DNA of 41,802 bases, from assembly GCF_020829445.1 (NCBI RefSeq), contig NZ_JAIVFV010000052.1, forward strand, positions 1 to 41,802, written 5' to 3'. Origin of the DNA: Nostoc sp. CHAB 5836 (GTDB lineage: Bacteria; Cyanobacteriota; Cyanobacteriia; Cyanobacteriales; Nostocaceae). The notes below the pieces were generated by a model. It was not told where the DNA came from and searched no databases. It saw only the letters and a list, made by a program, of their open reading frames with translations. Every line of letters begins with the position of its first letter. Position 1 is the first letter of the stretch. The position numbers were made by a program, and so were the translations under genes. This document shows positions 1 to 7,830 of this stretch, piece after piece.

Positions 1-161
1 TCAAAGCATTTAAGGGACGCTCATCTTATATGTTGCGTAAAGAGTTTCCACAATTATTGAAATTGCCTAGCCTATGGACTAATAGCTATTTTTACTCTAC
101 TGCTGGGCAGGTTTCAGCAGACGTAATCAAAAGGTATATTGAAGATCCTCATCACGGATAA
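1..161 (+). CDS. tnpA: IS200/IS605-family transposase TnpA, C-terminal fragment
   Basis: Only the last 52 codons are in the window (frame starts at base 3, TAA at 159-161). TnpA enzymes of this family are small single-strand transposases with one tyrosine nucleophile (Y1 class). The fragment reads as the end of such a protein: a 'LW..SYFYSTAG' strand followed by a helix 'VIKRYIED', whose Tyr (codon 135-137) sits where the family's catalytic tyrosine lies. No tnpB follows; the next gene is an unrelated housekeeping gene. The palindrome just downstream may be the right-end hairpin that these enzymes recognise. Whether the full gene is intact cannot be judged from here. Confidence 0.85.
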   Translation, partial: KAFKGRSSYMLRKEFPQLLKLPSLWTNSYFYSTAGQVSADVIKRYIEDPHHG

Positions 162-166
162 TATTC

Positions 167-186
167 ACGGCGAATTAATTCGCCGT
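167..186. repeat. 20-bp perfect palindrome after tnpA (possible IS right-end hairpin)
   Basis: ACGGCGAATTAATTCGCCGT is a perfect palindrome starting six bases after the transposase stop. IS200/IS605 elements carry subterminal hairpins rather than terminal inverted repeats, so this is a candidate right-end structure; it could also act as a terminator. A second, imperfect palindrome (CCACT...AGTGG around a CTTAAG core) lies at about 198-218. Confidence 0.5.
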
Positions 187-289
187 TGGCACTTCCTCCA
201 CTGCCTTAAGTCAAGTGGCTTCCGTGCCGTTCGGCGAGTTTCTTGTGATTAAAATTTGAGGAATAGCTAGATTCGCAATCATACCTTGT

Positions 290-2026
290 ATGGGACTTCT
301 GCACCCACTTTCAGATTTCATCGGCTGGGATTTTGCTCTCAACGACTCATCTTGTAGTTATTGGTACGAAGGGCGTTGTCTTGAAAGTGGCGTAGGCGTA
401 GCCCGTCGTAGACATCGCCTAAAACTACCCCGCACCTCAATGTCGGAAGCGATCGCTCACGGGCTAATGCAACAACTTACTAATAACGACTGTTATTCTC
501 GTGAAGGGAAGATGTATGGAATACTATTGGTTGAACTGCCTAATGGCGAACAACGGGTACTAAAAGCCTTTTCCGGTCTTTTCAATGGTTGCAGTGTCGT
601 TGAGGGCTGGGTGCCGCCAATTCCCGGACGAGACGAAGTTGCTTTGGAGGAAGCCCGTACTTTGGCACAGTTGGACGCAATTAAACAAGAAATTCTCACC
701 TTGAAGCAACTTGCCGAACGCCAGCAGTATCAAACCATGTTGGACGAGTTTGAGCAGCAATTACAAGCAATGAGCGATCGCCATCGCCATTGCAAACATC
801 AACGACAAGAAAAACGTCAGCAAATCTGCAATACACTCAGTTCAGAAGCACTGACCATTGCCCTTGAACAACTCGACGAAGAGAGTCGTCAGCAGGGAAT
901 TGAACGACGACAACTTAAACGCCAGCAAAATGCGGTATTACAGCCACTGCAAGAGCTAATTGCAGCAACGGATGCGCGAATTAGCGAACTGAAACAACAG
1001 CGTAAAGCACTGTCTTGTCAATTACAAGCTCAGATGTACGCTAGCTACACCCTGACCAATTTTTCTGGGCGATCGCAATCATTGCAAGAATTAATCCCAG
1101 GAGGTTCGCCTACCGGCACAGGAGACTGTTGTGCCCCAAAGTTGCTGCATTATGCCGCAACACATCATCTCAAACCATTGGCAATGGCAGAATTTTGGTG
1201 GGGTGCATCTTCCGTAAATCATGATAAAATCCAGGGAGAATTTTATGGAGCGTGTGCCGAGCGATGTCAGCCATTGATGGGGTTTTTGCTCTCAGGTTTA
1301 AGATCTAACCCCCCAGCCCCCTTCCCGGCGTTCGGGCAGCGTCTCGAACGGCGGGAAGGGGGAGTAAGAAGCCGCTACCCTGATGGGCGAGAGGTCAGTT
1401 TACCGATTATTTATAAAGATGAATGGCTGATTGCTGTAAACAAACCTGCTGGGCTACTTTCCATACCTGGTCGTTATCGCGATCGCCAAGATAGTGTCTT
1501 GAGTCGCTTACGTCATTTGTTACCGGATGGTATGGCGCTTACATCTGTGCATCGCCTAGATCAGGAAACATCTGGTATTTTGTTGTTAGCACGCGACTGC
1601 TCAACTCATCGACAACTCAGCCAGCAGTTTCAGCAACGCCAGATTCACAAGGTTTACGAAGCCATACTTGCGGGTGCTGTCACAGTTGAGCAAGGTGTGA
1701 TTGACTTGCCATTGTGGGGAGATCCGGAAAATCGCCCTGATCAAAAAGTCGATTGGCAGCACGGTAAACCCAGTTTGACATACTTCCAGGTAATGGCGAG
1801 AGAAAAAGACTACACCCGCGTAGAATTTACACCCTTAACAGGACGCACTCATCAGTTGAGGGTTCATGCGGCTGATGCGCGAGGACTTGGCATAACTATT
1901 TTAGGCGATCGCCTTTATGGATGCTGTGCAGTTACCAGTCGATTACATCTCCACGCTAGAGAACTTCGCTTCCAGCATCCACAGTTAGAAAAAACCCTGC
2001 ATTTACAAGCAATTACGCCGTTTTGA
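290..2026 (+). CDS. RluA-family 23S rRNA/tRNA pseudouridine synthase (long form)
   Basis: Isomerises specific uridines in rRNA or tRNA to pseudouridine; the target cannot be read from sequence. The C-terminal ~200 residues (from about 375) hold the catalytic domain: 'VNKPAGLLSIPGR' and the signature 'HRLDQETSGILLLARD', in which D424 is the expected catalytic aspartate. The N-terminal part contains a Glu/Gln/Arg-rich coiled coil (about residues 130-240) and a 'GDCCAPKLLHYA' segment typical of the ~550-residue branch of the family. Two stretches look like inserted repeat DNA translated in frame: residues ~34-43 (bases 391-418) and ~341-360 (palindrome 1317-1362). Both fall outside the catalytic motifs, so the enzyme is probably active. 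ATG at 290 is the first in-frame start; no clear ribosome binding site is seen. Confidence 0.9.
   Translation: MGLLHPLSDFIGWDFALNDSSCSYWYEGRCLESGVGVARRRHRLKLPRTSMSEAIAHGLMQQLTNNDCYSREGKMYGILLVELPNGEQRVLKAFSGLFNGCSVVEGWVPPIPGRDEVALEEARTLAQLDAIKQEILTLKQLAERQQYQTMLDEFEQQLQAMSDRHRHCKHQRQEKRQQICNTLSSEALTIALEQLDEESRQQGIERRQLKRQQNAVLQPLQELIAATDARISELKQQRKALSCQLQAQMYASYTLTNFSGRSQSLQELIPGGSPTGTGDCCAPKLLHYAATHHLKPLAMAEFWWGASSVNHDKIQGEFYGACAERCQPLMGFLLSGLRSNPPAPFPAFGQRLERREGGVRSRYPDGREVSLPIIYKDEWLIAVNKPAGLLSIPGRYRDRQDSVLSRLRHLLPDGMALTSVHRLDQETSGILLLARDCSTHRQLSQQFQQRQIHKVYEAILAGAVTVEQGVIDLPLWGDPENRPDQKVDWQHGKPSLTYFQVMAREKDYTRVEFTPLTGRTHQLRVHAADARGLGITILGDRLYGCCAVTSRLHLHARELRFQHPQLEKTLHLQAITPF
391..418 (+). 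repeat. 28-bp dispersed repeat inside the pseudouridine synthase gene
   Basis: This stretch is identical over 28 bases to the reverse complement of 27541-27568 inside nadE. It encodes a basic peptide here (GVGVARRRHR in context). Two identical copies in unrelated genes, in opposite orientation, show that it is a mobile or dispersed repeat tolerated within coding sequence. Confidence 0.85.
1317..1362. repeat. Palindromic repeat inserted in frame in the pseudouridine synthase gene
   Basis: Two 18-base arms (1317-1334 and 1345-1362) pair with a single mismatch around a 10-base loop. The C-rich/G-rich arms resemble the intergenic repeats of this genome (compare 9005-9035 and 28065-28172). It encodes a Pro/Arg-rich segment (about residues 341-360) with no counterpart in the catalytic fold, directly before the RluA domain. 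Confidence 0.75.
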
Positions 2027-2222
2027 CTAAATTAAAATAATCAACCATCAATTGCTTTAGTATCAGTGTATCCTTGCGACCCATTTTGGGCGATACTGAA
2101 GATAAGTCTTAAAAACGAGCGCATTCAATACTTACTTTTAAGATCAGCAAAGATCAAAAAATTGCTATTGGTATTGCTATTAATATTGGTCGCCTCGCAA
2201 AAAGAGGAAGAGGAAAAAGAAT

Positions 2223-2984
2223 ATGTCCAACTATATTAGACCACAGCCCCCTGTATTCGAGCGAGTTGAAGACGAACGTCTCCATCGCAAGCAACGTCTC
2301 GCCGCCGCCTTTCGCCTGTTTGGTAAGTTTGGGTTCAGCGAGGGAATCGCAGGCCATATTACAGCTCGTGATCCGGAGTTTACAGACCATTTCTGGGTCA
2401 ATCCATTCGGCACATACTTCGGTCATATCCGAGTTTGTGACCTAGTTTTGGTTAACAGAGAAGGTGAGGTGGTTAAAGGCGATGCTCAGATAAATCAAGC
2501 CGCTTTCGCCATCCATTCTCAAATTCATGAAGCTCGGCCTGATGTGATTGCAGCAGCTCACGCCCATTCAATTTATGGTAAAGCCTGGTCTAGTTTAGGT
2601 CGTCTCCTTGACCCCTTGACTCAAGATTCTTGTGCTTTTTACGAAGATCATGCGCTATTTGACGATTTCACAGGTGTTGTTTTAGAAACTTCAGAAGGTC
2701 AGCGACTCGCCCAAGCCTTGGGGCCAAAGAAAGCCATAATTCTACGTAACCACAGCATTTTAACTGTGGGACATACAGTAGATGAAGCTGCCTTTTGGTA
2801 CATTAGTTTAGAGCGATCGTGCCAAGCTCAACTCCTGGCAGAAGCTGCCGGTAGACCCACTATTATCAAACACGAAACAGCCCGTTTAACACAAACTCAA
2901 GTGGGTTCACGTACAAGTGGGTGGTTCAGTTTCCAGCCCCTTTATGACAGAATTGTGCGCGAAGAACCTGATTTGCTGAATTAG
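2223..2984 (+). CDS. Class II aldolase/adducin-family protein
   Basis: A 253-residue single-domain protein of the zinc-dependent class II aldolase/adducin fold, which includes fuculose-phosphate and ribulose-phosphate epimerase/aldolase enzymes. Family features seen: 'FGFSEGIAGHITARDP' near the N terminus (phosphate-binding region), the metal-binding 'AAHAHSIYGKAWS' near residues 101-113, and 'LRNHSILTVGHTVDEA' later, supplying the third histidine. The substrate is unknown; many cyanobacterial members are simply annotated by family. ATG at 2223 follows a purine-rich GAGGAAGAGG stretch that can serve as ribosome binding site. No operon partner is evident: 196 bp separate it from the upstream gene and 710 bp from recJ, which is convergent. 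Confidence 0.88.
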   Translation: MSNYIRPQPPVFERVEDERLHRKQRLAAAFRLFGKFGFSEGIAGHITARDPEFTDHFWVNPFGTYFGHIRVCDLVLVNREGEVVKGDAQINQAAFAIHSQIHEARPDVIAAAHAHSIYGKAWSSLGRLLDPLTQDSCAFYEDHALFDDFTGVVLETSEGQRLAQALGPKKAIILRNHSILTVGHTVDEAAFWYISLERSCQAQLLAEAAGRPTIIKHETARLTQTQVGSRTSGWFSFQPLYDRIVREEPDLLN

Positions 2985-3252
2985 GGACTGACAAATTAAA
3001 AAACATTGAAAAATCTCATACAACAATCCTCCCTCTTCTTCATCTCTCCGTGCCCTCTGCGCCTCTGTGGTTCGTTTTCTAAGATAATTTATTTCTTGAA
3101 CCTATCCCACTATTCTAAAAATCCCTACTTCTTTTTGTAAAATGTGCTTGAAAACCTTAATTTTTCGTTTTCAGTTCTCAATAAGCTTAAGCTTTATAGC
3201 ACAAATATTATTAGTGGGATAGGTTCCAATACTGCGTAGGTTTTGAAAAATC

Positions 3253-3324
3253 GTAGGTTGGGTTGAGGAACGAAACCCAACAAAGCCCCCCAAATGTTGG
3301 GTTTCGTTCCTCAACCCAACCTAC
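3253..3324. repeat. 30-bp perfect inverted repeat (GTAGGTTGGG family)
   Basis: Arms 3253-3282 and 3295-3324 are perfect complements around a 12-base loop, so the transcript would form a very stable hairpin. Related half-copies lie at 9115-9140 and 9213-9218. Outer sequence (CAGTATTGGGATAGGTTC at 3353-3371 and similar text at 3110-3125 and 3216-3236) suggests that the repeat is part of a larger mosaic. Confidence 0.85.
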
Positions 3325-3405
3325 ACGGGTTAAGGTTTTTGGACTTAACCGAGCAGTATTGGGATAGGTTCTTCTTGGAAATCCCTTAATACTGTGTTTT
3401 TAGCG

Positions 3406-3663
3406 AGGGCTATTTCATTCTAGACATAAATCACCCGGAACTTCAGTTCCGGGCTAATAGCTAAAGTCCGTTAAAACGGACTAAGTAATCGGACAGAAAT
3501 GTTTACACATTAGGTTTTAGACTGGATAAGGGTTTGAGATCGAAATTTTTGTAATTAATTTTGTCTTACTACTTATAACCTTTTCTCAGTCGTCTAAAGA
3601 CGACTTTCGCTATTAGACTCAGAATTAATTCTGAGGCGGGCTAGATGAGAATGAAATAGCCCT
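3406..3663. mobile_element. 258-bp TIR element with four internal hairpins (MITE-like, copy 1)
   Basis: The ends are 16-bp perfect inverted repeats (AGGGCTATTTCATTCT). The 11-mer GTGTTTTTAGC occurs at 3394-3404 and at 3664-3674, as expected for a target-site duplication. Inside are short palindromes: CCCGGAACTTCAGTTCCGGG, AGTCCGTTAAAACGGACT, AGTCGTCTAAAGACGACT and CTCAGAATTAATTCTGAG. There is no coding capacity. A shorter copy in opposite orientation is at 13872-14037. Confidence 0.85.
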
Positions 3664-3694
3664 GTGTTTTTAGCACTGGGATAATAGCCGGGGA

Positions 3695-6187
3695 TTAATT
3701 GTCGTACCTGGCGATCGCAACAATAGTAGATAAAGGAACTTGTGCAAAATACTGTCGCTGAAATTGTTCTTCTCGGACAGCAGCAAAAAATTGTGCAACT
3801 GCTGCATCGGCAAAGTTTTCTCCACTATCCCTTGGATTCCAGCTGATTTGCAAATAAGGGTCTTGTTCCTTGACTGTGAACCCTAAATATTTTAAAGCTT
3901 TGATTCCGACAAGTAAGGTTTGGTCGCTGATGCCGATTTTCTCTAAAATTTGTACGCGGGTTACTAGTTGATTTGTGCGACTGAGATATTTGGCAATTCC
4001 CACAAGAGTCAGCCAAATTTCCTTGGGTGGTTGGTGGTTAGGTTTAGACCAAGCGATCGCTAATTGTTGCTGATTGTCAAGCCCAGACCCAGAGCGACTT
4101 TTCTTTAGACATCGCTGCAACCACGCTCGTAAATCATCCCAATTCGTGGGACAATCTTCAATAATTAGTGGTGAATGCTGAGTGCCCAGTGCTGAGTATT
4201 CCTGATTTCGCAAGTCTAAGATCAGTGGTAGATGCTCAGTGTTCACTGCGGAGTTCCCATTGGGACGCACGGCAATTAATCTGATTTCATAACGTTTTTT
4301 TAAGGTGTTGTAGTCTAGTTCTGCTATGCAATCACACCTTCCCATAGGCAATTCATCTTTGTAGTGTCCCCACCAGATACCAGGAAAAGTACTTCTGCTG
4401 GAATCATCCCGAATGTCAAACTCGGTTTTAATGTACTGTACCTTTTTCCCTTGCCAATCTTGTTGATTGCGATGCCAAGAATTTTCAAACAAGCAGTTTT
4501 GAATTAGCAATTTCGGAACAGGATTACCCATTCCACAAGGTTCTAGCAGTTTTAGTTCCAAAAATAACTCTTTCCCCAAGTCTGCTACTGTTACCATCAA
4601 GTCTGCTTGCACAGTTGGCGTTAGAATTCTACTACCTAAAGATTGCCGCAACTGCTGATTAATCGCCGCTTTAAATAAAGGAATGTTCTCTACCAATAAA
4701 CTCAAACCTGCTGCAAAGGGATGTCCCCCAAAGCGATGTAATAAATGTGCTTGGTCTTTCACCAGTTGATATAAATCGACAGAATTCACCGAACGGGCGG
4801 AACCACGAGCCAGGGAAGGGGATGAGGGGGATGAGGGGGATGAGGGGGATGAGGGGGATGAGGGGGATGAGGAGGATGAGGGGGATGAGGAGAAAATTCC
4901 TTCCCCATCTCCCCCATCTCCCCCATCTCCCCCATCTCCCCCATCCCCCCCATCTCCCCCATCTCCCCCATCCCCCACTTTTTCGGTACTCAACAAAATA
5001 GTCGGGCGACCTGTTTCTTGTGCTATTTGTCCGGCGACTAAGCCCAATACACCCGCAGGCCATTGGGCATCTTCTAGGACAATGACACTGGTGGTTGATA
5101 AGTCTAATTGGGTGAGCTTTTGTGCTACTTGTGCTTGCACATCTTTTTGTAAAGATTTACGGCGGGCGTTGGCGAGTTCTGCAACTTCGGCTAGTTCTTT
5201 ACAACGTATAAGATCACGACTAGTTAGTAATTCAACACAAAAATTAGCATCACCTTGGATGCGGCTGACGGCGTTAATTCTTGGGCCTAAACCAAAGGAA
5301 ATATCTGTGGGGCGATCGCCACTTTTATGGCACAATTCTAATAATCGCCCTACTCCTGGCCGCCGCCGCACTGCTGCTGGCTGTTGAAAATCTTCTTGCA
5401 GTCGTTGAATTCCCAACTGTGCCAAGTAGCGACAATCTCCACTTAACTGCACTAAGTCGGCAATTAATCCTATTGCGACTAAATCTAATAAATCTTCTAA
5501 AGGATATTTTGCAATATTGGGCAGACTTTGATATAATGCTTCCATCAACTTATAAGCTACTGCCACCCCAGAGAGATGAAATAGCCGATGTTCCCTTGGC
5601 AAATAGCGGGGATTGATAATGGCGGCGACAGGTGGGCGTTCGGCGGGTAATGTGTGATGATCTGTAACTATGACATCTATACCTAGCTGTTGGGCATAGA
5701 TAATTTCTTCAAGGTTTGTGCTACCTGTGTCGCAAGTAACGATTAATTTGCAACCTTGTTTTGCTAAGTTATCAATCCCTTGATTATTCAGTCCGTGGGA
5801 TTCTTTCAGGCGATCGGGAATGTAAAAAATTAACTGGGTATTTTGAGCGAAAAACTGCCCCAATCCATCCCAAAGTACAGATGTGGCAGTAATGCCATCG
5901 GCATCGAAGTCTCCCCAGATGGCGATTTTTTCTCTAGTATTATATGCTTGTTGCAACCGGGCGATCGCTAGATGCATTTCTTGCCCAAACTCAAAGGGAC
6001 TTGCTGGTTTATAAGCTTTATGATTAATAAAAGCTCTTAATTGTTGACGATCTTTAATTCCCCTCTGCCATAACAATTGCGCTGCATACAGTCCACTTGA
6101 TAAAGGTGTATACCCTTTCACTGCTTTGATAAAGAACTCGGGTGGTTGTTCACCTGGTGTTATAGTCCACTGATGTTGTTCTGACAT
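3695..6187 (-). CDS. recJ: Single-stranded-DNA-specific exonuclease RecJ
   Basis: RecJ degrades single-stranded DNA 5' to 3' in recombination and repair. The DHH phosphoesterase core is present: 'WGDFDADGITAT' (about 91-102, motif I), 'TCDTG' (151-155) and the name-giving DHH at 176-178. The DHHA1 part has 'GSARS' and 'RFGGHPFAAGLSL'. Between 'RPTILLSTE' and 'ARGSARS' the chain carries a translated repeat of about 55 residues, Gly-Gly-Asp units followed by Ser-Ser-Pro units, coded by 4817-4977. At 830 residues it is longer than typical RecJ (about 570-600); part of the excess is this insert and part is a long C-terminal extension, which I believe is common in cyanobacterial RecJ. The flanking core motifs are intact, so the insert probably forms a loop. 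Its neighbours are not functionally linked. Confidence 0.95.
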   Translation of the reverse strand: MSEQHQWTITPGEQPPEFFIKAVKGYTPLSSGLYAAQLLWQRGIKDRQQLRAFINHKAYKPASPFEFGQEMHLAIARLQQAYNTREKIAIWGDFDADGITATSVLWDGLGQFFAQNTQLIFYIPDRLKESHGLNNQGIDNLAKQGCKLIVTCDTGSTNLEEIIYAQQLGIDVIVTDHHTLPAERPPVAAIINPRYLPREHRLFHLSGVAVAYKLMEALYQSLPNIAKYPLEDLLDLVAIGLIADLVQLSGDCRYLAQLGIQRLQEDFQQPAAVRRRPGVGRLLELCHKSGDRPTDISFGLGPRINAVSRIQGDANFCVELLTSRDLIRCKELAEVAELANARRKSLQKDVQAQVAQKLTQLDLSTTSVIVLEDAQWPAGVLGLVAGQIAQETGRPTILLSTEKVGDGGDGGDGGDGGDGGDGGDGGDGEGIFSSSPSSSSSPSSPSSPSSPSSPSSPSLARGSARSVNSVDLYQLVKDQAHLLHRFGGHPFAAGLSLLVENIPLFKAAINQQLRQSLGSRILTPTVQADLMVTVADLGKELFLELKLLEPCGMGNPVPKLLIQNCLFENSWHRNQQDWQGKKVQYIKTEFDIRDDSSRSTFPGIWWGHYKDELPMGRCDCIAELDYNTLKKRYEIRLIAVRPNGNSAVNTEHLPLILDLRNQEYSALGTQHSPLIIEDCPTNWDDLRAWLQRCLKKSRSGSGLDNQQQLAIAWSKPNHQPPKEIWLTLVGIAKYLSRTNQLVTRVQILEKIGISDQTLLVGIKALKYLGFTVKEQDPYLQISWNPRDSGENFADAAVAQFFAAVREEQFQRQYFAQVPLSTIVAIARYDN
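4817..4977. repeat. Nonamer tandem arrays inside recJ
   Basis: Two abutting arrays with a period of nine bases: GGGGATGAG-type units at about 4817-4892, then CCATCTCCC-type units at about 4905-4977. The period is a multiple of three, so copy number can change without breaking the frame. The same GGGGATGAG unit forms an intergenic array at about 26038-26127. Confidence 0.9.
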
Positions 6188-6195
6188 ATAAAGAA

Positions 6196-6285
6196 AGTTA
6201 GGAGTTAGGAGTTAGGAGTTAGGAGTTAGGAGTTAGGAGTTAGGAGTTAGGAGTTGGGAGTTAGGAGTTAGGAGTTAGGAGTTAG
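6196..6285. repeat. Heptamer tandem array (AGTTAGG), about 13 units
   Basis: An almost perfect 7-bp tandem array directly upstream of the recJ start codon on the minus strand. One unit has AGTTGGG. It belongs to the short tandemly repeated repetitive class described in filamentous cyanobacteria. It occupies the place of the recJ leader and ribosome binding site, so array length may affect recJ expression (inference). Confidence 0.9.
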
Positions 6286-6489
6286 AACTTTTAAAATACA
6301 AGGGTGTGTTCAAGCATTGAAGATTGTTAATATAGGATTATAAATATCTCCAAACTCAAATCATACCACTTAACTTTCATCATATTCTAGAACTCATATT
6401 TTATTTTTGAAAAACTCACTATCGGCGGAATAATTTCAAGACCATATTTTGAAGCAGTAGCCAAAGGGCCAACTTATTTAGCAGAAACT

Positions 6490-6816
6490 TTAAAACCAAA
6501 GTTTAAGGCTTACATAGCGATTTAAGCTAACATTTTGCTCTGCTGCTTCTATGGCTAATCTACGATGATGCTCTGGAGGAATACGAACTTGAAATTTACC
6601 ACTGTAGGTTTTTTCTGCAATAGGTTCTGGAATCCTCTCATCGTTCGCTTCCATATCAGCTACTATATCTTTTACCAAGTTGATGATACCTTCAATTGCG
6701 GTAGAACGATTTTCATCGAGATAAGATAGACTGGGAAATTCAGCGCACAGTCCTACAAATTCTTGATCCTCCGTTGACCAAGTAACTTTATAAGTGTAGT
6801 GTTCGTAGTTAACCAT
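6490..6816 (-). CDS. HicB-family antitoxin-like protein (solitary)
   Basis: A 108-residue protein with the two-part HicB layout. An N-terminal HicB-like fold ('YKVTWSTEDQEFVGLCAEFPSLS', then helix 'STAIEGIINLVKDIVADM') is followed by a C-terminal ribbon-helix-helix-like DNA-binding part ('SGKFQVRIPPEHHRRLAIEAAEQNVSLNRYVSLKL'). In HicAB systems this protein neutralises the HicA mRNA interferase and represses its own operon. No HicA-like ORF with its double-stranded RNA-binding fold is seen on either side, so this is an orphan: a stand-alone regulator or the remnant of a lost pair. The final residues 'LWF' overlap another truncated reading frame on the opposite strand (6391-6525). Confidence 0.85.
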   Translation of the reverse strand: MVNYEHYTYKVTWSTEDQEFVGLCAEFPSLSYLDENRSTAIEGIINLVKDIVADMEANDERIPEPIAEKTYSGKFQVRIPPEHHRRLAIEAAEQNVSLNRYVSLKLWF

Positions 6817-6852
6817 CTTTCATTTAAAGTCTTGAGTCAAGCAAATTCTGAG

Positions 6853-6976
6853 TAAGTACGTTGGTGCGAAAAAAGTAAAGTATGTTACAAAACGTAAATA
6901 AGCTTAAAACCTTTACTAATGACAAATGACAAATGACAGCCTTAGGCAGTTAACTTTAATTGCGCCAACCTACTTA
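6853..6976 (+). mobile_element. Heptamer-bearing TIR element, copy 1
   Basis: 124 bp from TAAGTACGTTGGTGCG to GCGCCAACCTACTTA. These ends form an imperfect inverted repeat of about 24 bp. The interior has the conserved block 'AACGTAAATAAGCTTAAAAC' and a short TGACAAA array, then 'CAGTTAACTTTAATTGCGCC'. Six copies plus one remnant occur in this window, all in this orientation. There is no ORF; it looks like a non-autonomous (MITE-like) element. Confidence 0.85.
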
Positions 6977-7056
6977 ATCAAGTGTAAAATCGTTGTGGGC
7001 TGTGGATCACAGGTTAGCGATCGCCAAATGCCCGGTCTATTCGTCCGATATTTGCT

Positions 7057-7728
7057 CTACGCTAACGCTACCTTCTCTAGCAATCCCTGAAACAACCTCA
7101 AGCCATCATTACCCCCTAGCATTGCATCTGACGCCCTTTCTGGGTGCGGCATCATTCCCAATACATTGCCCTGACGATCGCAAATCCCGGCAATATTATT
7201 CAATGAACCGTTGGGATTTTCCCCTTCATAGCGAAACACGACTTGTCCGTGATCTTCAATTTCTGCGAGAGTGGCTGCGTCAGCGTAGAATTGTCCTTCT
7301 CCGTGGGCAATAGGCAGAGTGATCATTTCACTATCAGTATAAGCTTGCGTCCATAACAGATTAGTCCGCTCAACTTTCACCGAAGCGCGATCGCAAATAA
7401 AATGCAAATCCCGATTTTTGGTCAACACTCCTGGCAAGAGTCCAGCTTCAGTTAATACCTGAAAACCGTTGCAAATACCGAGGACAAACTTCCCCTTTTG
7501 GGCGTGTTCGACAACCTGCTGCATCACGGGTGAAAACCGGGCGATCGCACCGCAGCGTAAATAATCCCCGTAACTAAAGCCACCAGGGATGATCACGACA
7601 TCTAAATCAGTAATATCCGTTTCTTGATGCCAAACCATGCGGGTTGGTTGTAACAGCAAATCTCTGGTTACATAAGCAACATCGCGATCGCAATTAGAAC
7701 CGGGAAAAACAACAACACCAAATTTCAT
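7057..7728 (-). CDS. purQ: Phosphoribosylformylglycinamidine synthase subunit PurQ
   Basis: Glutaminase subunit of the three-part FGAM synthase (PurL-PurQ-PurS), fourth step of purine biosynthesis. It releases ammonia from glutamine for PurL. It is a class I glutamine amidotransferase: 'IIPGGFSYGDYLRCGA' (oxyanion region), 'VLGICNGFQVL' with nucleophile C86, and 'MMPHPER' with H195 and E197 completing the triad. The length of 223 residues is normal. purS lies 102 bp upstream on the same strand, so the two are probably co-transcribed. The spacer contains a hairpin repeat (AGACGCGATTCATCGCGTCT). Confidence 0.97.
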   Translation of the reverse strand: MKFGVVVFPGSNCDRDVAYVTRDLLLQPTRMVWHQETDITDLDVVIIPGGFSYGDYLRCGAIARFSPVMQQVVEHAQKGKFVLGICNGFQVLTEAGLLPGVLTKNRDLHFICDRASVKVERTNLLWTQAYTDSEMITLPIAHGEGQFYADAATLAEIEDHGQVVFRYEGENPNGSLNNIAGICDRQGNVLGMMPHPERASDAMLGGNDGLRLFQGLLEKVALA

Positions 7729-7830
7729 GATTAGTTAATGGGAATGGCTGATGGGGAGTAGAGACGCGATTCATCGCGTCTGTCAAGGACAAGGGGACAA
7801 GGAGAATAACCTATGCCCCATGCCCAATCC

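Noticed and set aside
4671..5063. Several repetitive ORFs on both strands across the recJ nonamer arrays
   Set aside because: They are alternate-frame readings of the tandem repeat; recJ runs through the region with conserved motifs on both sides.
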